The notes below the pieces were generated by a model. The model did no database searches and was not told the origin of the DNA. It was given only the letters and a program-made list of their open reading frames with translations. A stretch of DNA of 64,000 nucleotides from Microbacterium flavum (GTDB taxonomy: Bacteria > Actinomycetota > Actinomycetes > Actinomycetales > Microbacteriaceae). Positions 1 through 8,332 of this stretch are shown here, one piece after another; position 1 is the stretch's first letter; each line of letters opens with the position of its first letter. The stretch is taken from NCBI RefSeq assembly GCF_018717645.1, contig NZ_JAFLHG010000001.1, positions 340,345 through 404,344 of the forward strand, in the 5' to 3' direction. The position numbers were made by a program, and so were the translations under genes.

Positions 1-1224
1 GACGACGATCTCGTTCGGCTTCTGGGCTTTGAAGTGCGGTTGACGGTTGACCGTCCAGCTCATGAGCCACGACGAGTCCTTCGCCGTGACGATGCCGCCG
101 GTGACGACCTTGCCGCTGAAGGGATCGCGCTGCGCGATCCTCTCGATGTAGGCGGGGATGCGCTCGTCGATGGTCGTGACCGTCGCCGACTCCCACTTGG
201 TCTTGTCGATGTCGCTGCAGAAGACCTCCGGCCGGCCGAAGTCGTCGCGCTTCGCGGCGAGCTTCCTCCACAGGTCCCACGCGGGGGCGGGGCCTGCCTT
301 GATCACCGGCGCCGTCTCCTGGTCGCCGTTGTCGGAGTTCTCGGTGAGCGACCCGATGATCGCGAGACACAGATCGTCCTCGCCGAGGTCGACCCCGCCC
401 GCGCCGTCGGCATCCGTCCATTCGATGCGGGTCGCGCGGAACGTGTCGCCGTCGAACGCGAAGTCGATGTCGGTGACGCTCGTGCGGAAGCGGAGGCGCA
501 CCCCCTGCTCCTGCAGCCAGTTGTACATCGGGATCACGATAGATTCGAACTGGTTGTACTTCGTGAACTTCAGCGCCGACAGGTCGGGGAGCCCCCCGAT
601 GTGGTGCATGAAACGGTGCAGGTAGAGCTTCATCTCGAGGGCGGAGTGCCACTCCTCGAACGCGAACATCGTGCGCCAGTAGAGCCAGAAGTTGCTCTTC
701 AGGAAGTCCTCTCCGAAGACCTCGTCGATGCGCTTGTCCTCCATCTCCTCGCGCGTGGCGAGGATGACCTTGGTGATGTCCTTCTGAGCCTTCTCCGACA
801 GCGTGAACAGCTTGTTCGTGTGGGCGTCCTGCCCCTGCTTCTCGGTGACCCGGCAGAGCGAGTAGTTGGGGTCGTCCTTGTTCAGCCAGAAGAACTCGTC
901 GAGGACGCTCGCGCCCTCGATCTCGATCGAGGGGATCGTGCGGAAGAGGTCCCACAGGCATTCCATGTGGTCCTCCATCTCGCGTCCGCCGCGGATGACG
1001 AACCCCTTGTCGGGGTACTTGATGCCATCGAGCGCTCCACCGGGCAGCATGAGCTCCTCGATGATCGTGATCCGATCGCCCGCCATCTGTCCGTCGCGGA
1101 CGAGGAAGACCGCCGCGGCCATGCCCGCGAGGCCGCCGCCGACGATCCAGGCGGATTTGTCATCGACGCCTTCCGGCTTGCGGGGGCGGGCGAAGGCCTC
1201 GTAGTTGCCGTTGCTGTAGTACAC
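1..1224 (-). CDS. Oleate hydratase, 5' part only (runs off the window start)
   Basis: Flavoprotein that adds water to the cis-9 double bond of unsaturated fatty acids such as oleate (the old myosin-cross-reactive-antigen family). The visible 408 codons show the family N-terminus with MYYSNGNYEAFARPRKPEG, then a Rossmann FAD/NAD motif GGGLAG at about residues 29-34 and the segment EELMLPGGALDG near 60. Full-length members are roughly 550-600 residues, so the C-terminal third lies outside. The GTG start at 1224 is preceded by GAAAGGGA at suitable distance. Single gene, no neighbour on its strand within 70 bp; likely a fatty-acid detoxification enzyme. Confidence 0.93.
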   Translation of the reverse strand, partial: MYYSNGNYEAFARPRKPEGVDDKSAWIVGGGLAGMAAAVFLVRDGQMAGDRITIIEELMLPGGALDGIKYPDKGFVIRGGREMEDHMECLWDLFRTIPSIEIEGASVLDEFFWLNKDDPNYSLCRVTEKQGQDAHTNKLFTLSEKAQKDITKVILATREEMEDKRIDEVFGEDFLKSNFWLYWRTMFAFEEWHSALEMKLYLHRFMHHIGGLPDLSALKFTKYNQFESIVIPMYNWLQEQGVRLRFRTSVTDIDFAFDGDTFRATRIEWTDADGAGGVDLGEDDLCLAIIGSLTENSDNGDQETAPVIKAGPAPAWDLWRKLAAKRDDFGRPEVFCSDIDKTKWESATVTTIDERIPAYIERIAQRDPFSGKVVTGGIVTAKDSSWLMSWTVNRQPHFKAQKPNEIVV

Positions 1225-1300
1225 GTGCGGTCCCTTTCGTCGCTGGCCGATAGACCCAGTCCATCGGAGGACGGCCGGCGGCGAAAGGGGGGGTCGCGCG

Positions 1301-2533
1301 TCAGTCGACGGGAACGGCGGAGGCGACCTCGCGATCCTCCTCCGTCGCGACGAGCTGCCCGCAGGCGCCGTCGATCTCCTTGCCGCGGGTGTCGCGGAGG
1401 GTCGTCGGGATGCCGGCCTCATTGAGCCGGCGGACGAACTCGCGCTGCACCGGCTTCTCGGATGCCGTCCAGACGGATCCCGGCGTCGGGTTCAGCGGAA
1501 TCGGATTGACGTGCACCCAGCCGTGACCGCGCTCGTTGAGCTTCGTCGCGAGCAGATCGGCGCGCCATGCGTGATCGTTCATGTCCTTGATGAGGGCGTA
1601 CTCGATCGAGACGCGGCGCCCGGTCTTCTCGAAGTAGCGGTACGCGGCATCCAGCGCCTCATCGACCTTCCACCGGGAGTTGATCGGGATCATCTCGTCA
1701 CGGAGGTGGTCGTCGGGGGCGTGCAGCGACAGCGCGAAGGTGACGGGGATGCCTTCGCCTGCGAGCTTGTCGATCGCGGGGACGAGCCCGACGGTCGACA
1801 CCGTCACGCCGCGGGCGCTCATGCCGAGGCCGTGCTCCTTGTCGACCATGGTGCGGACGGCCTGGATGACCCGGTTGTAGTTGGCCAGCGGCTCCCCCAT
1901 GCCCATGAACACGATGTTCGTGACGCGTTCGTCGGGGTGCTCGGCTGGTCCGAGCTCTCCCGCGCGGATCGCCGCGTTCGCCCGCACGACCTGCTCGATG
2001 ATCTCCGCCGCCGACATGTTGCGGGTGAGGCCCGCCTGTCCCGTCGCGCAGAACGGGCAGTTCATGCCGCACCCGGCCTGGCTGGAGACGCACAGGGTGA
2101 TGCGTCCCGGATACCGCATGAGGACCGACTCCACGAGCGCGCCGTCGTGGAGCTTCCAGAGGAACTTGATCGTGTCGCCGCTGTCGGTCTGCAGGCGCCG
2201 CACCTCGGTGAGCAGGTGCGGCAGGAGGCCGGCGACGAGGTCGTCGCGCCCGGATGCCGGCAGGTCGGTCATCTTCGCGGGATCCGAGGTGTAGTGCTGG
2301 AAGTAGTGCTTCTCGAGCTGCTTCGCCCGGAAGCCGGGGAGCCCGAGCTCGACGGCCTTCTCGACACGCTGCGCCGGGGTGAGGTCGGCGAGGTGGACGG
2401 GCGGCATGCCCTTCTTCGGCGCGGCGAATTGAAGGAGCGGCTTGCCCTCGGCATCCACTCGCTGGGTCCAGCCCTCGGCGCGCGGGCGTACCTGACGCGG
2501 CTTCGTCGTACGGACGGGGCTGGATTCGGTCAT
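1301..2533 (-). CDS. rlmN: Dual-specificity 23S rRNA (A2503-C2) / tRNA (A37-C2) methyltransferase RlmN
   Basis: Cytoplasmic radical-SAM methyltransferase that C2-methylates A2503 of 23S rRNA and, in some bacteria, A37 of tRNAs. The 410-residue protein carries the iron-sulfur motif CGMNCPFC with cysteines at about 155, 159 and 162, followed by family blocks such as [16 protein letters not shown] and ALSLHAPDD. The chosen ATG at 2533 overlaps the TGA of the upstream PTS gene (ATGA, 4 nt), so the two are probably co-transcribed. The reading frame stays open upstream into the PTS gene, but that extension has no family similarity and was not used. Confidence 0.95.
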   Translation of the reverse strand: MTESSPVRTTKPRQVRPRAEGWTQRVDAEGKPLLQFAAPKKGMPPVHLADLTPAQRVEKAVELGLPGFRAKQLEKHYFQHYTSDPAKMTDLPASGRDDLVAGLLPHLLTEVRRLQTDSGDTIKFLWKLHDGALVESVLMRYPGRITLCVSSQAGCGMNCPFCATGQAGLTRNMSAAEIIEQVVRANAAIRAGELGPAEHPDERVTNIVFMGMGEPLANYNRVIQAVRTMVDKEHGLGMSARGVTVSTVGLVPAIDKLAGEGIPVTFALSLHAPDDHLRDEMIPINSRWKVDEALDAAYRYFEKTGRRVSIEYALIKDMNDHAWRADLLATKLNERGHGWVHVNPIPLNPTPGSVWTASEKPVQREFVRRLNEAGIPTTLRDTRGKEIDGACGQLVATEEDREVASAVPVD

Positions 2534-3981
2534 GAGTCCAGGGTACCGAGACCACCTGGACGAGCGCCGTCCGCGGGGACGGTGTGCACCGCGTCCTCCA
2601 CGAGGGCACGTGCGCGCCCGCTGCGTCCCCACACGAGAGTGACGAGGAAGGCGATCATGCCGCTCGCGCCGATCGCGGCGAGATACGCGAGGCCGGAGCC
2701 CGGCGCGATCGACGCGACGCCGACCACGCCGGCGGCCCCGAGGGTCACCGCCTGCACGTTGAAGGCGGCGAGGACGCCCCCGCCGATGGACGAGGCGATC
2801 ACGGCGGCGATGAACGGGAAGCGCAGTCGCAGGTTGATGCCGAAGATCGCCGGCTCGGCGATGCCGACGCACGCCGGAAGGCCTGCTCCGGCGGCGAGCG
2901 CACGGAGCCGCGTCCGCCGGCCGGCGAGCACGGCGACGGCGAAGCACGCTCCCGCCTGCGCGAGATTGGCGGCTCCGGCCGCGGGGAAGATGAAGGACCC
3001 GCCGGTCGCGAGGAGGCCGAGTTCGAGCGAGACCAGGCTCTGGTGGGTGCCGGTGAGGACGAGGAGCGGGTACAGCGCGCCGAACACGACTCCGCCGAGG
3101 AGCCCGGACTGCTCGTAGACCAGGGCGATCAGCCGGGCGAATCCATCGCCGGCGAATCGCAGCACCGGGCCCACGACGAGGAAGGCGAGGACGCCCGTGA
3201 GCAGGAGGGTGAGCATCGGCACCAACAGGAAGCGGGCCGCGCCGCGCAGGACGGTCCCGAGACCGCGCTCGATGAGGGTGAGGAGGTAGGCGATGGCGAC
3301 GATGGGGATGACCGTGCCCCGGTAGTCGATGCCGAGCACATCCACGCCGGCGATCGTCCAGCTGCCGCCGCCCCCGACGTGGAGAGCGGGAAAGCTTCCG
3401 GCATCCACGACGAACGGCGCGGCGACGAGCGCGGCCCCCATCGCCGCGCCGAGAAACGGGCTGCCGCCGAACCGGGCGGCAGCCGAGTAGCCGACGAAGA
3501 CGGGGAGGAGCGTGAAGACGCCGATGCCGAGGATGCCGATGAGGGCGGAGAGCCCGTCGAGCCACGGCACGGTCGCCGCCACTGAGCCCTGGCCGAACAC
3601 GCCGGGCGCGCTGAGGATGTTGTGCAGCGCGAGCAGCATGCCCGCCGCGACGAAGGTCGGCAGGAGCGGCGCCACGATGTCCATCAGGACGTAGAGCGGA
3701 CGGACGATGGGGCGACGGTGCGGCGATTCCGCCGGCGCGGCGTCAGGGCCGGAATCGCCCGCCCCGCCGGCCTCGGACTCCTTGATCGGGACGTGCAGCG
3801 CCAGCGCGAGGGCTGCATGCGCCCGCTCGACCGCCTGGGGCCCGACGACGATCTGGATCTGATCGCCGAGCGTCGCGACACCGATGACGCCGGGGAGTCC
3901 CGAGACCGCGCCCAGGTCCACACGACCGCTGTCCCGCACACTCACCCTCAGTCGCGTCGCGCAGTGGACGAGCGACACCAC
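2530..3981 (-). CDS. PTS EIIBC component, beta-glucoside/sucrose type
   Basis: Membrane permease of the phosphotransferase system that imports and phosphorylates a sugar; sucrose is the likeliest substrate given the levansucrase next door. The EIIB domain has the phosphorylation motif HCATRLRV (Cys at residue 7 of this model), a linker rich in Ala/Glu/Pro follows, then an EIIC domain with many membrane segments from about 95 to 460. No EIIA domain is attached. Oddity: the normal EIIB N-terminus (in-frame [15 protein letters not shown]) lies upstream of the first usable GTG, and a strong GAGGAGG (4055-4061) sits 4-7 nt before an in-frame GTC-ATC (4053-4048). Translation may start there at a non-standard codon, or the start was lost. 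Confidence 0.85.
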   Translation of the reverse strand: MVSLVHCATRLRVSVRDSGRVDLGAVSGLPGVIGVATLGDQIQIVVGPQAVERAHAALALALHVPIKESEAGGAGDSGPDAAPAESPHRRPIVRPLYVLMDIVAPLLPTFVAAGMLLALHNILSAPGVFGQGSVAATVPWLDGLSALIGILGIGVFTLLPVFVGYSAAARFGGSPFLGAAMGAALVAAPFVVDAGSFPALHVGGGGSWTIAGVDVLGIDYRGTVIPIVAIAYLLTLIERGLGTVLRGAARFLLVPMLTLLLTGVLAFLVVGPVLRFAGDGFARLIALVYEQSGLLGGVVFGALYPLLVLTGTHQSLVSLELGLLATGGSFIFPAAGAANLAQAGACFAVAVLAGRRTRLRALAAGAGLPACVGIAEPAIFGINLRLRFPFIAAVIASSIGGGVLAAFNVQAVTLGAAGVVGVASIAPGSGLAYLAAIGASGMIAFLVTLVWGRSGRARALVEDAVHTVPADGARPGGLGTLDS

Positions 3982-4134
3982 GTTCGCGGGCCCGCCGAGT
4001 GCCGACGCGACCTCCGCCGCAGTGCGCGCGTCCCCTGCCGAACCGTCGATGACGCCTCCTCGATCAGAGGTAACGCTACCGACTCGATCGCCCGGCGAGA
4101 CGCACGCGGCCTCCGCACGCCCCCGCGCACAGCG

Positions 4135-4182
4135 GAGCGGCCCCCGTGTCGCGATCTTCCGATCGCGGCACGGGGGCCGCTC
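4135..4182 (-). terminator. Strong hairpin terminator after levansucrase
   Basis: A nearly perfect inverted repeat of about 22 bp with loop TTCC: outer arms GAGCGGCCCCCGTG / CACGGGGGCCGCTC, inner arms CGCGATC / GATCGCG, one mismatch. It lies 20 bp downstream of the levansucrase stop and upstream of the PTS gene, so it separates these two same-strand units. Confidence 0.8.
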
Positions 4183-4201
4183 ATTGTGCGAGAGGCGAAC
4201 C

Positions 4202-5812
4202 TCAGCGCACGGGTCGCACGTCAGACGTCGGGTCGATGTCGTGCGCGTATCCCGACGGGATGTCGGCCCACTCGCCGAGCCCGTTGTTCCCGTAGGTCCG
4301 GTCGACGGTCACGTCGGCTCCGTTGATGTCGACCTTCACCGTGGGGGCGAGGGTGCCGCCGCGGACGAAGTCGTCGCTGGTGCCGATCGTGTCGATGAAG
4401 GACTGCACCAGGCCGCCCGGCATGACGTAGTGCGAGTACGCCTGGAACTGGCCCGGGTTCTGGTTGAAGTCCGGCGCGAAGGGCGCACCGTTGGCGTAGT
4501 TCAGGTTCGACGGGCTGCCGAGCGCCAGGCCCGAGCCGCGGTTGACCGGCTCGAAGTCGCTGCGGATGCCGTCGCCGACGAAGCCGTAGACGCCTTCAGG
4601 ACCGTCCACGCCTGCCGCGTACGTGCCGCGGTGGGTGATCGTGAAGAGGTAGTACTTGCCGTCCTTCATGTAGATCTGCGGGCGCTCCGTCTGATCGTTC
4701 ACGCAGTTCGCGGAGAGGATCGGCGGGAGGAAGGTCCACTCGGTGAGGGCCGCGTTGTCGGCGACCGCGAGTCCCACGTTGGCGAGCTGGTAGTGCGCGC
4801 CGTTGTCCATGACCTCGTCGGCCGTCTCGGTGTACGGGTCGCCGGGGCGGTAGCCCATGTCCTCCTCGGTGCAGACACGCTCGCCGCGCACGGCGGCGGT
4901 GTTGCCCTCGAACACCATGTAGGTCTTGCCGGGGTGAGCCGGGTCCTCGAAGGTGAACGGGTCACGGAAGTTGAAGAACTCGTTCTGGTCGCCGTCCTGG
5001 TAGTACTTGCCGTCCGCCTGCAGCATGTCGTGCTGGTCGCGGAAGCCGGTCATCCAGACGCCGTTCTCGTCGGCGAACAGGCGCCCCTCGCTCTGCACGA
5101 TGCGGGGGTCGTAGGGCTTGCGGTTGCTGCCGTCCTCGTTGCGGTAGAACGCGACCGCCGTGTAGAAGATGCGCAGCTTGTTGCCGTCGAAGATGCGGGT
5201 CGAGCCCGACCACTCGGTCTGGTGGCTGAAGGACTGGTCCTCGAAGATCGCGCCGGAGGCGCCCTCGGGGAACACGAGCCCGCCGTACGTCCAGCCGCCG
5301 TTCTCCGGACGCTCGGCGACGTTCGCCTTGCGGAAGAAGTAGCCGAGCTTGGCGTAGGTGTGACGGTCATCGAAGCCGAGCTTGCGGTCGGCGACAAGGG
5401 AGAAGACGACCTCCCAGCCCTTGAAGCTGGGCTGCGCAGCGGTCTCGTCGGTCAGCGTCCAGCTGTCCCAGACCCAGACCTGGTCGTTGCTCATGTCGGG
5501 GAAGTCCTGCGGGACCGTCGGCATCGTGTATTCCTCGGGCATGGAGTTCGCACGAGGAGGTGCGGTGGGGTCGCTCATGGCCTGGATCTGGCGCGCATCG
5601 GCGCGGGTCCACTTGGCGGTGAAGTCGTCCGTGGGGTCGTAGGCCTGCTGCGAGTGCTGCGTCGGAGCCGGGAAGCCGGGAACGGCATCCGGTTCGTCGG
5701 CAGCCGTCGCGGGCGCGGCGGCGATGAGCGTCGCGACGGTCGCCGCGGCGGCGGCGATCCCTGCGGCGCGCAGGCGCCGGCGGAATCGACCGGAGGTGTG
5801 GATGGTGGTCAC
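4202..5812 (-). CDS. Secreted levansucrase (GH68)
   Basis: Extracellular fructosyltransferase that splits sucrose and polymerises the fructosyl units into levan (inulin-type product cannot be excluded). A Sec signal peptide occupies residues 1-38 (Arg-rich start, hydrophobic Ala-rich core, ATA-ADE cleavage). GH68 landmarks: VWDSW with the nucleophile Asp at about 116, FRDPFTF with the transition-state stabilising Asp near 280, and ERPQIY with the acid/base Glu near 375. Start is GTG at 5812; the ribosome site is weak. It is transcribed away from the surface-protein operon, with a 16-bp LacI-type palindrome 76 bp upstream, and is followed by a strong terminator. Confidence 0.93.
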   Translation of the reverse strand: MTTIHTSGRFRRRLRAAGIAAAAATVATLIAAAPATAADEPDAVPGFPAPTQHSQQAYDPTDDFTAKWTRADARQIQAMSDPTAPPRANSMPEEYTMPTVPQDFPDMSNDQVWVWDSWTLTDETAAQPSFKGWEVVFSLVADRKLGFDDRHTYAKLGYFFRKANVAERPENGGWTYGGLVFPEGASGAIFEDQSFSHQTEWSGSTRIFDGNKLRIFYTAVAFYRNEDGSNRKPYDPRIVQSEGRLFADENGVWMTGFRDQHDMLQADGKYYQDGDQNEFFNFRDPFTFEDPAHPGKTYMVFEGNTAAVRGERVCTEEDMGYRPGDPYTETADEVMDNGAHYQLANVGLAVADNAALTEWTFLPPILSANCVNDQTERPQIYMKDGKYYLFTITHRGTYAAGVDGPEGVYGFVGDGIRSDFEPVNRGSGLALGSPSNLNYANGAPFAPDFNQNPGQFQAYSHYVMPGGLVQSFIDTIGTSDDFVRGGTLAPTVKVDINGADVTVDRTYGNNGLGEWADIPSGYAHDIDPTSDVRPVR

Positions 5813-5887
5813 GTCTGTCAGCTTTCTGGAGGGGCGGAAGGCGTGGGTCTGCTCTCAGTCAGGAGACTAGGGCATCTGTGGCGATTC

Positions 5888-5903
5888 TGTCAAACGTTTG
5901 ACA
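5888..5903. promoter_or_regulatory. Perfect 16-bp LacI-type operator overlapping two divergent -35 boxes
   Basis: TGTCAAACGTTTGACA is a perfect palindrome with the CG centre typical of LacI-family operators. Each strand of it contains TTGACA. On the minus strand TTGACA is followed after 18 nt by TAGTCT, a plausible -10 for levansucrase. On the plus strand a weaker TTCACT follows after 17 nt, towards the surface operon. One repressor dimer could therefore shut both promoters. The LacI regulator at 9983-10978 is the nearest candidate to bind it. Confidence 0.8.
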
Positions 5904-6068
5904 TATGCCGTCCGCCCTGCTTCACTGAGGGTGGATGCCGATCCTCCCGGCATCCCGTGGTTCGACTCTCACGGGCTCCCGCCCACACCACCCCTCCACG
6001 CATCGACGCGCGCCGACCGGCCTCCGCCGGGGGCGCCGCCGAGCGCCCCGACCGCACCAGGGAGTGCC

Positions 6069-7163
6069 ATGTTCCGTTTCCACCCGACGCGCGCTGATCG
6101 CCGCGTCCTCGCCGCCGGCGTCGCCGTCGGCATCTTCGCCTCGGTGTCGACGCTCGCCGCCACCGCGGCCCTCGCCGCCACCGATGTCCAGACATTCGAG
6201 TCCGCTACGGCGGAATCCGCCGCACAGAGCCTGCTCGGTGCGCACGTCACGCTCGTGTCCGCCTCGCTCACGCACGGCCGCCCCGTGCAGGCGGCGGCCT
6301 TCTCCGGCGCCACGCTCGACCCCGCCATCGCCTCGGGAGTCGCGCTCTCCACCGGCGCGCTGCGCGACGCCGACCCCACCTCCGCGGCGGATGTCGACTT
6401 CACGCACTCGGCCCTGACCGGACCGAACTCGAAGCTCACCACGACCGGCGACCTCGGCGGAGCGGGCTCCCAGGAGCTCGCCACGCTCGTGGGCGCCACC
6501 ACCTACGACGCCGCGCAGCTTGCGCTGACGGTCGTCCCCGAGGGCGACACTCTGTCAATCGTTTACCAGTTCGGTAGCGAGGAGTACGGCGTCTGGGCGG
6601 CGAAGGACTACAACGACGCCATCGGCATCTTCGTGGACGGGCAGCTCTGCTCGACCGTCGAGGGGCAGCCCGCCGGCATCGCGACGATCAACGAGGGTGC
6701 CCAGGCGGCCTCGTACGTGTCCAACGTCGATGGCCGCAACCCCGGAACCGCGCACGACACCGAGATGAACGGCTTCACCACGGCCCTCACCTGCACGACG
6801 AAGGTCACGCCCGGTGCGGAGACCACGATCGTCGCCGCCGTCGCGGACACCGTCGACGGTCAGCTCGACACGACGCTCCTGCTCGCGGGCGCCGGCATCT
6901 CCTCGACCCCCGGCGCGAACCCCACGCCCACCGAGACGCCGACCGCGACCCCGACCGGCACCACGACCCCCATCGCGGGCATCCCCGCCGGGTCGACCGG
7001 TGACCCCGCCGGCACCAAGGCCAGCGGCGCGCTCGCGCGGACCGGTGGCGACTCGACCGTCATCGCCGGTGCGGTCCTTGCGGGCGTCGCGCTCGCCGCG
7101 GCCGGTACCGGCCTCGTCGTCCGCAACCGCCGTCGTGCGGCCGAGGCGGTGGAGTCAGAGTGA
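6069..7163 (+). CDS. Choice-of-anchor-L-like surface protein with LARTG wall-sorting signal
   Basis: Exported surface protein, 364 residues. It has a signal peptide to about residue 38 (ending ALAA-TDVQ), then a globular region of about 230 residues with the choice-of-anchor-L pattern (VALSTGAL, YQFGSEEY, NDAIGIFVDG). A Thr/Pro-rich linker follows near 285-315, then a C-terminal LARTGG, a hydrophobic helix and an Arg-rich tail. LAxTG is the signal known for class E sortases. ATG at 6069 has AGGGAG in front. It overlaps the next gene by GTGA. Ligand unknown; the operon context suggests binding of fructan or attachment to it. A second operator-like box lies inside this gene. Confidence 0.82.
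   Translation: MFRFHPTRADRRVLAAGVAVGIFASVSTLAATAALAATDVQTFESATAESAAQSLLGAHVTLVSASLTHGRPVQAAAFSGATLDPAIASGVALSTGALRDADPTSAADVDFTHSALTGPNSKLTTTGDLGGAGSQELATLVGATTYDAAQLALTVVPEGDTLSIVYQFGSEEYGVWAAKDYNDAIGIFVDGQLCSTVEGQPAGIATINEGAQAASYVSNVDGRNPGTAHDTEMNGFTTALTCTTKVTPGAETTIVAAVADTVDGQLDTTLLLAGAGISSTPGANPTPTETPTATPTGTTTPIAGIPAGSTGDPAGTKASGALARTGGDSTVIAGAVLAGVALAAAGTGLVVRNRRRAAEAVESE
6553..6568. promoter_or_regulatory. Intragenic auxiliary LacI-type operator candidate
   Basis: TGTCAATCGTTTACCA matches the upstream palindrome at 13 of 16 positions, including the CAA-CG-TTT type core. It falls in the coding sequence where the codons TCA-ATC-GTT-TAC are unusually AT-rich for this gene. Centre-to-centre distance to the main operator is 665 bp, compatible with repression by looping. 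Confidence 0.5.
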
Positions 7164-8332
7164 TCCCCGCCGTGACCCGTCGACGCGCCGCACGCGTGGG
7201 CACCTTCTCCGCACTGGCAGCCGTCGCGGTCGCGGCCCTCGCCTGTGGCACCCCCGCGTGGGGTGCCACAGGCACCGACCTCCCGGCGACGACCTCCACC
7301 GAGGTCGTCCCGGGCTCGGCCGTGACCGATGTCGTCTGGAACCTTCCGGACGCCGCCCGCTCGGGCGACAGCCTGCGCCTCTCCCTCCCCGACCACACCG
7401 CCAGCGTCCTCGAGAATGACACGTGGACCGCTCACAGCGGCGCGGTCATCGGGACGATCAGCCTCGACGCCCAGGGGGAACTCGTGCTCGTCTTGAACGA
7501 CGCCGCGGATGACCCGGCGAACCGCACCGGCGAAGCGATCGTCACGACCACCGAGACGACGACGCCGGGCGAGACCTCCTCGTTCACGTTCCCCGCGGAC
7601 GGGCGCCTCGGTGCCGACGACGAGCCCGGACCGTTCCACGGCGCGCCGGACCGGTCGCTCGCGAACAAGTACGGTCTCTGGATCGAGAGCGACCCGGCAA
7701 CCGTCCGGTGGACCATCGACACCCCGAAGGGGCCGTGGGATGTCATCACCGTCGAGGACCCGACGCCCGCCGGCCAGACGGTGGACTGCACGGACGTGAG
7801 CGTCCGTTCCACGACGCAGACCGAACCCGAAACCGGCTACCTGGTGGACCTGCAGCCCGTGGCAGCGGAGCGCCTGACGATCGCGTGCGATGGCTCCGGC
7901 CTGCGCGTGGACATCAGCTCCGTCGGCGACGGCGAGATCGTCGAGGTCGCCTTCGACGCGCTCGTGGCGGCTGGGAAGACGGACGTCACCAACGTCGCGA
8001 CCGTCACCGGCACCCGGACGGCTCCGGGTACGGTGACCCGCCAGACGGTGATCGAGCCCCTGCTCGAGACGGTCCCGACACCCACCCCGACGCCCACGCC
8101 GACCCCGACGCCGACGCCCACCCCGAGCGAACCCACGCCGAACGAGCCGACGCCGACGCCCACCCCGACGCCGAGCACGACCACGCCCCCGACGCCGGAG
8201 CGCCTCGCGGTGACCGGCGGCTCGCCGCTGACCGCGGCAGGCGGCGCCAGCCTCGCGGCGCTGTGCACCGCGCTGGGAGCGGTCGCGCTGGGCCTTGCCC
8301 ACCGCCGCGCACGCCGGCGGAGCGGCCTGTGA
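7160..8332 (+). CDS. Surface protein with Pro-Thr stalk and LAVTG wall-sorting signal
   Basis: Exported protein, 390 residues. Signal peptide to about 36 (AWG-ATG), a beta-rich ectodomain (about 40-300) resembling SdrD-like/Ig-like adhesive domains, a stalk of repeated Pro-Thr dipeptides (about 305-345), then LAVTGG, a hydrophobic segment and an Arg-rich tail, which together form a class-E-sortase-type anchor. The GTG start overlaps the stop of the previous gene (GTGA) and the stop overlaps the start of the GH32 gene, so the three are translationally linked. Function inferred: display or adhesion partner of the fructanase. No catalytic motif seen. Confidence 0.78.
   Translation: MIPAVTRRRAARVGTFSALAAVAVAALACGTPAWGATGTDLPATTSTEVVPGSAVTDVVWNLPDAARSGDSLRLSLPDHTASVLENDTWTAHSGAVIGTISLDAQGELVLVLNDAADDPANRTGEAIVTTTETTTPGETSSFTFPADGRLGADDEPGPFHGAPDRSLANKYGLWIESDPATVRWTIDTPKGPWDVITVEDPTPAGQTVDCTDVSVRSTTQTEPETGYLVDLQPVAAERLTIACDGSGLRVDISSVGDGEIVEVAFDALVAAGKTDVTNVATVTGTRTAPGTVTRQTVIEPLLETVPTPTPTPTPTPTPTPTPSEPTPNEPTPTPTPTPSTTTPPTPERLAVTGGSPLTAAGGASLAALCTALGAVALGLAHRRARRRSGL
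8070..8198 (+). repeat. Pro-Thr-encoding microsatellite-like repeat
   Basis: Repeated CCGACGCCCAC/CCCCACGCCGA-type units encode the (Pro-Thr)n stalk of the surface protein. Such tracts commonly vary in copy number between strains. Confidence 0.7.

Noticed and set aside
34..1425. Long open frame on the plus strand opposite the oleate hydratase gene
   Set aside because: Arg/Val/Asp-rich translation without any family pattern; a typical antisense artefact of high GC. The minus strand has a clear enzyme.
3884..6097. 737-codon plus-strand frame across the PTS and levansucrase genes
   Set aside because: Shadow of the levansucrase codons; no domain and it runs through a strong terminator.
8070..8198. 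CRISPR-like or tandem repeat array
   Set aside because: No spacers; it is a Pro-Thr codon repeat within a coding sequence.
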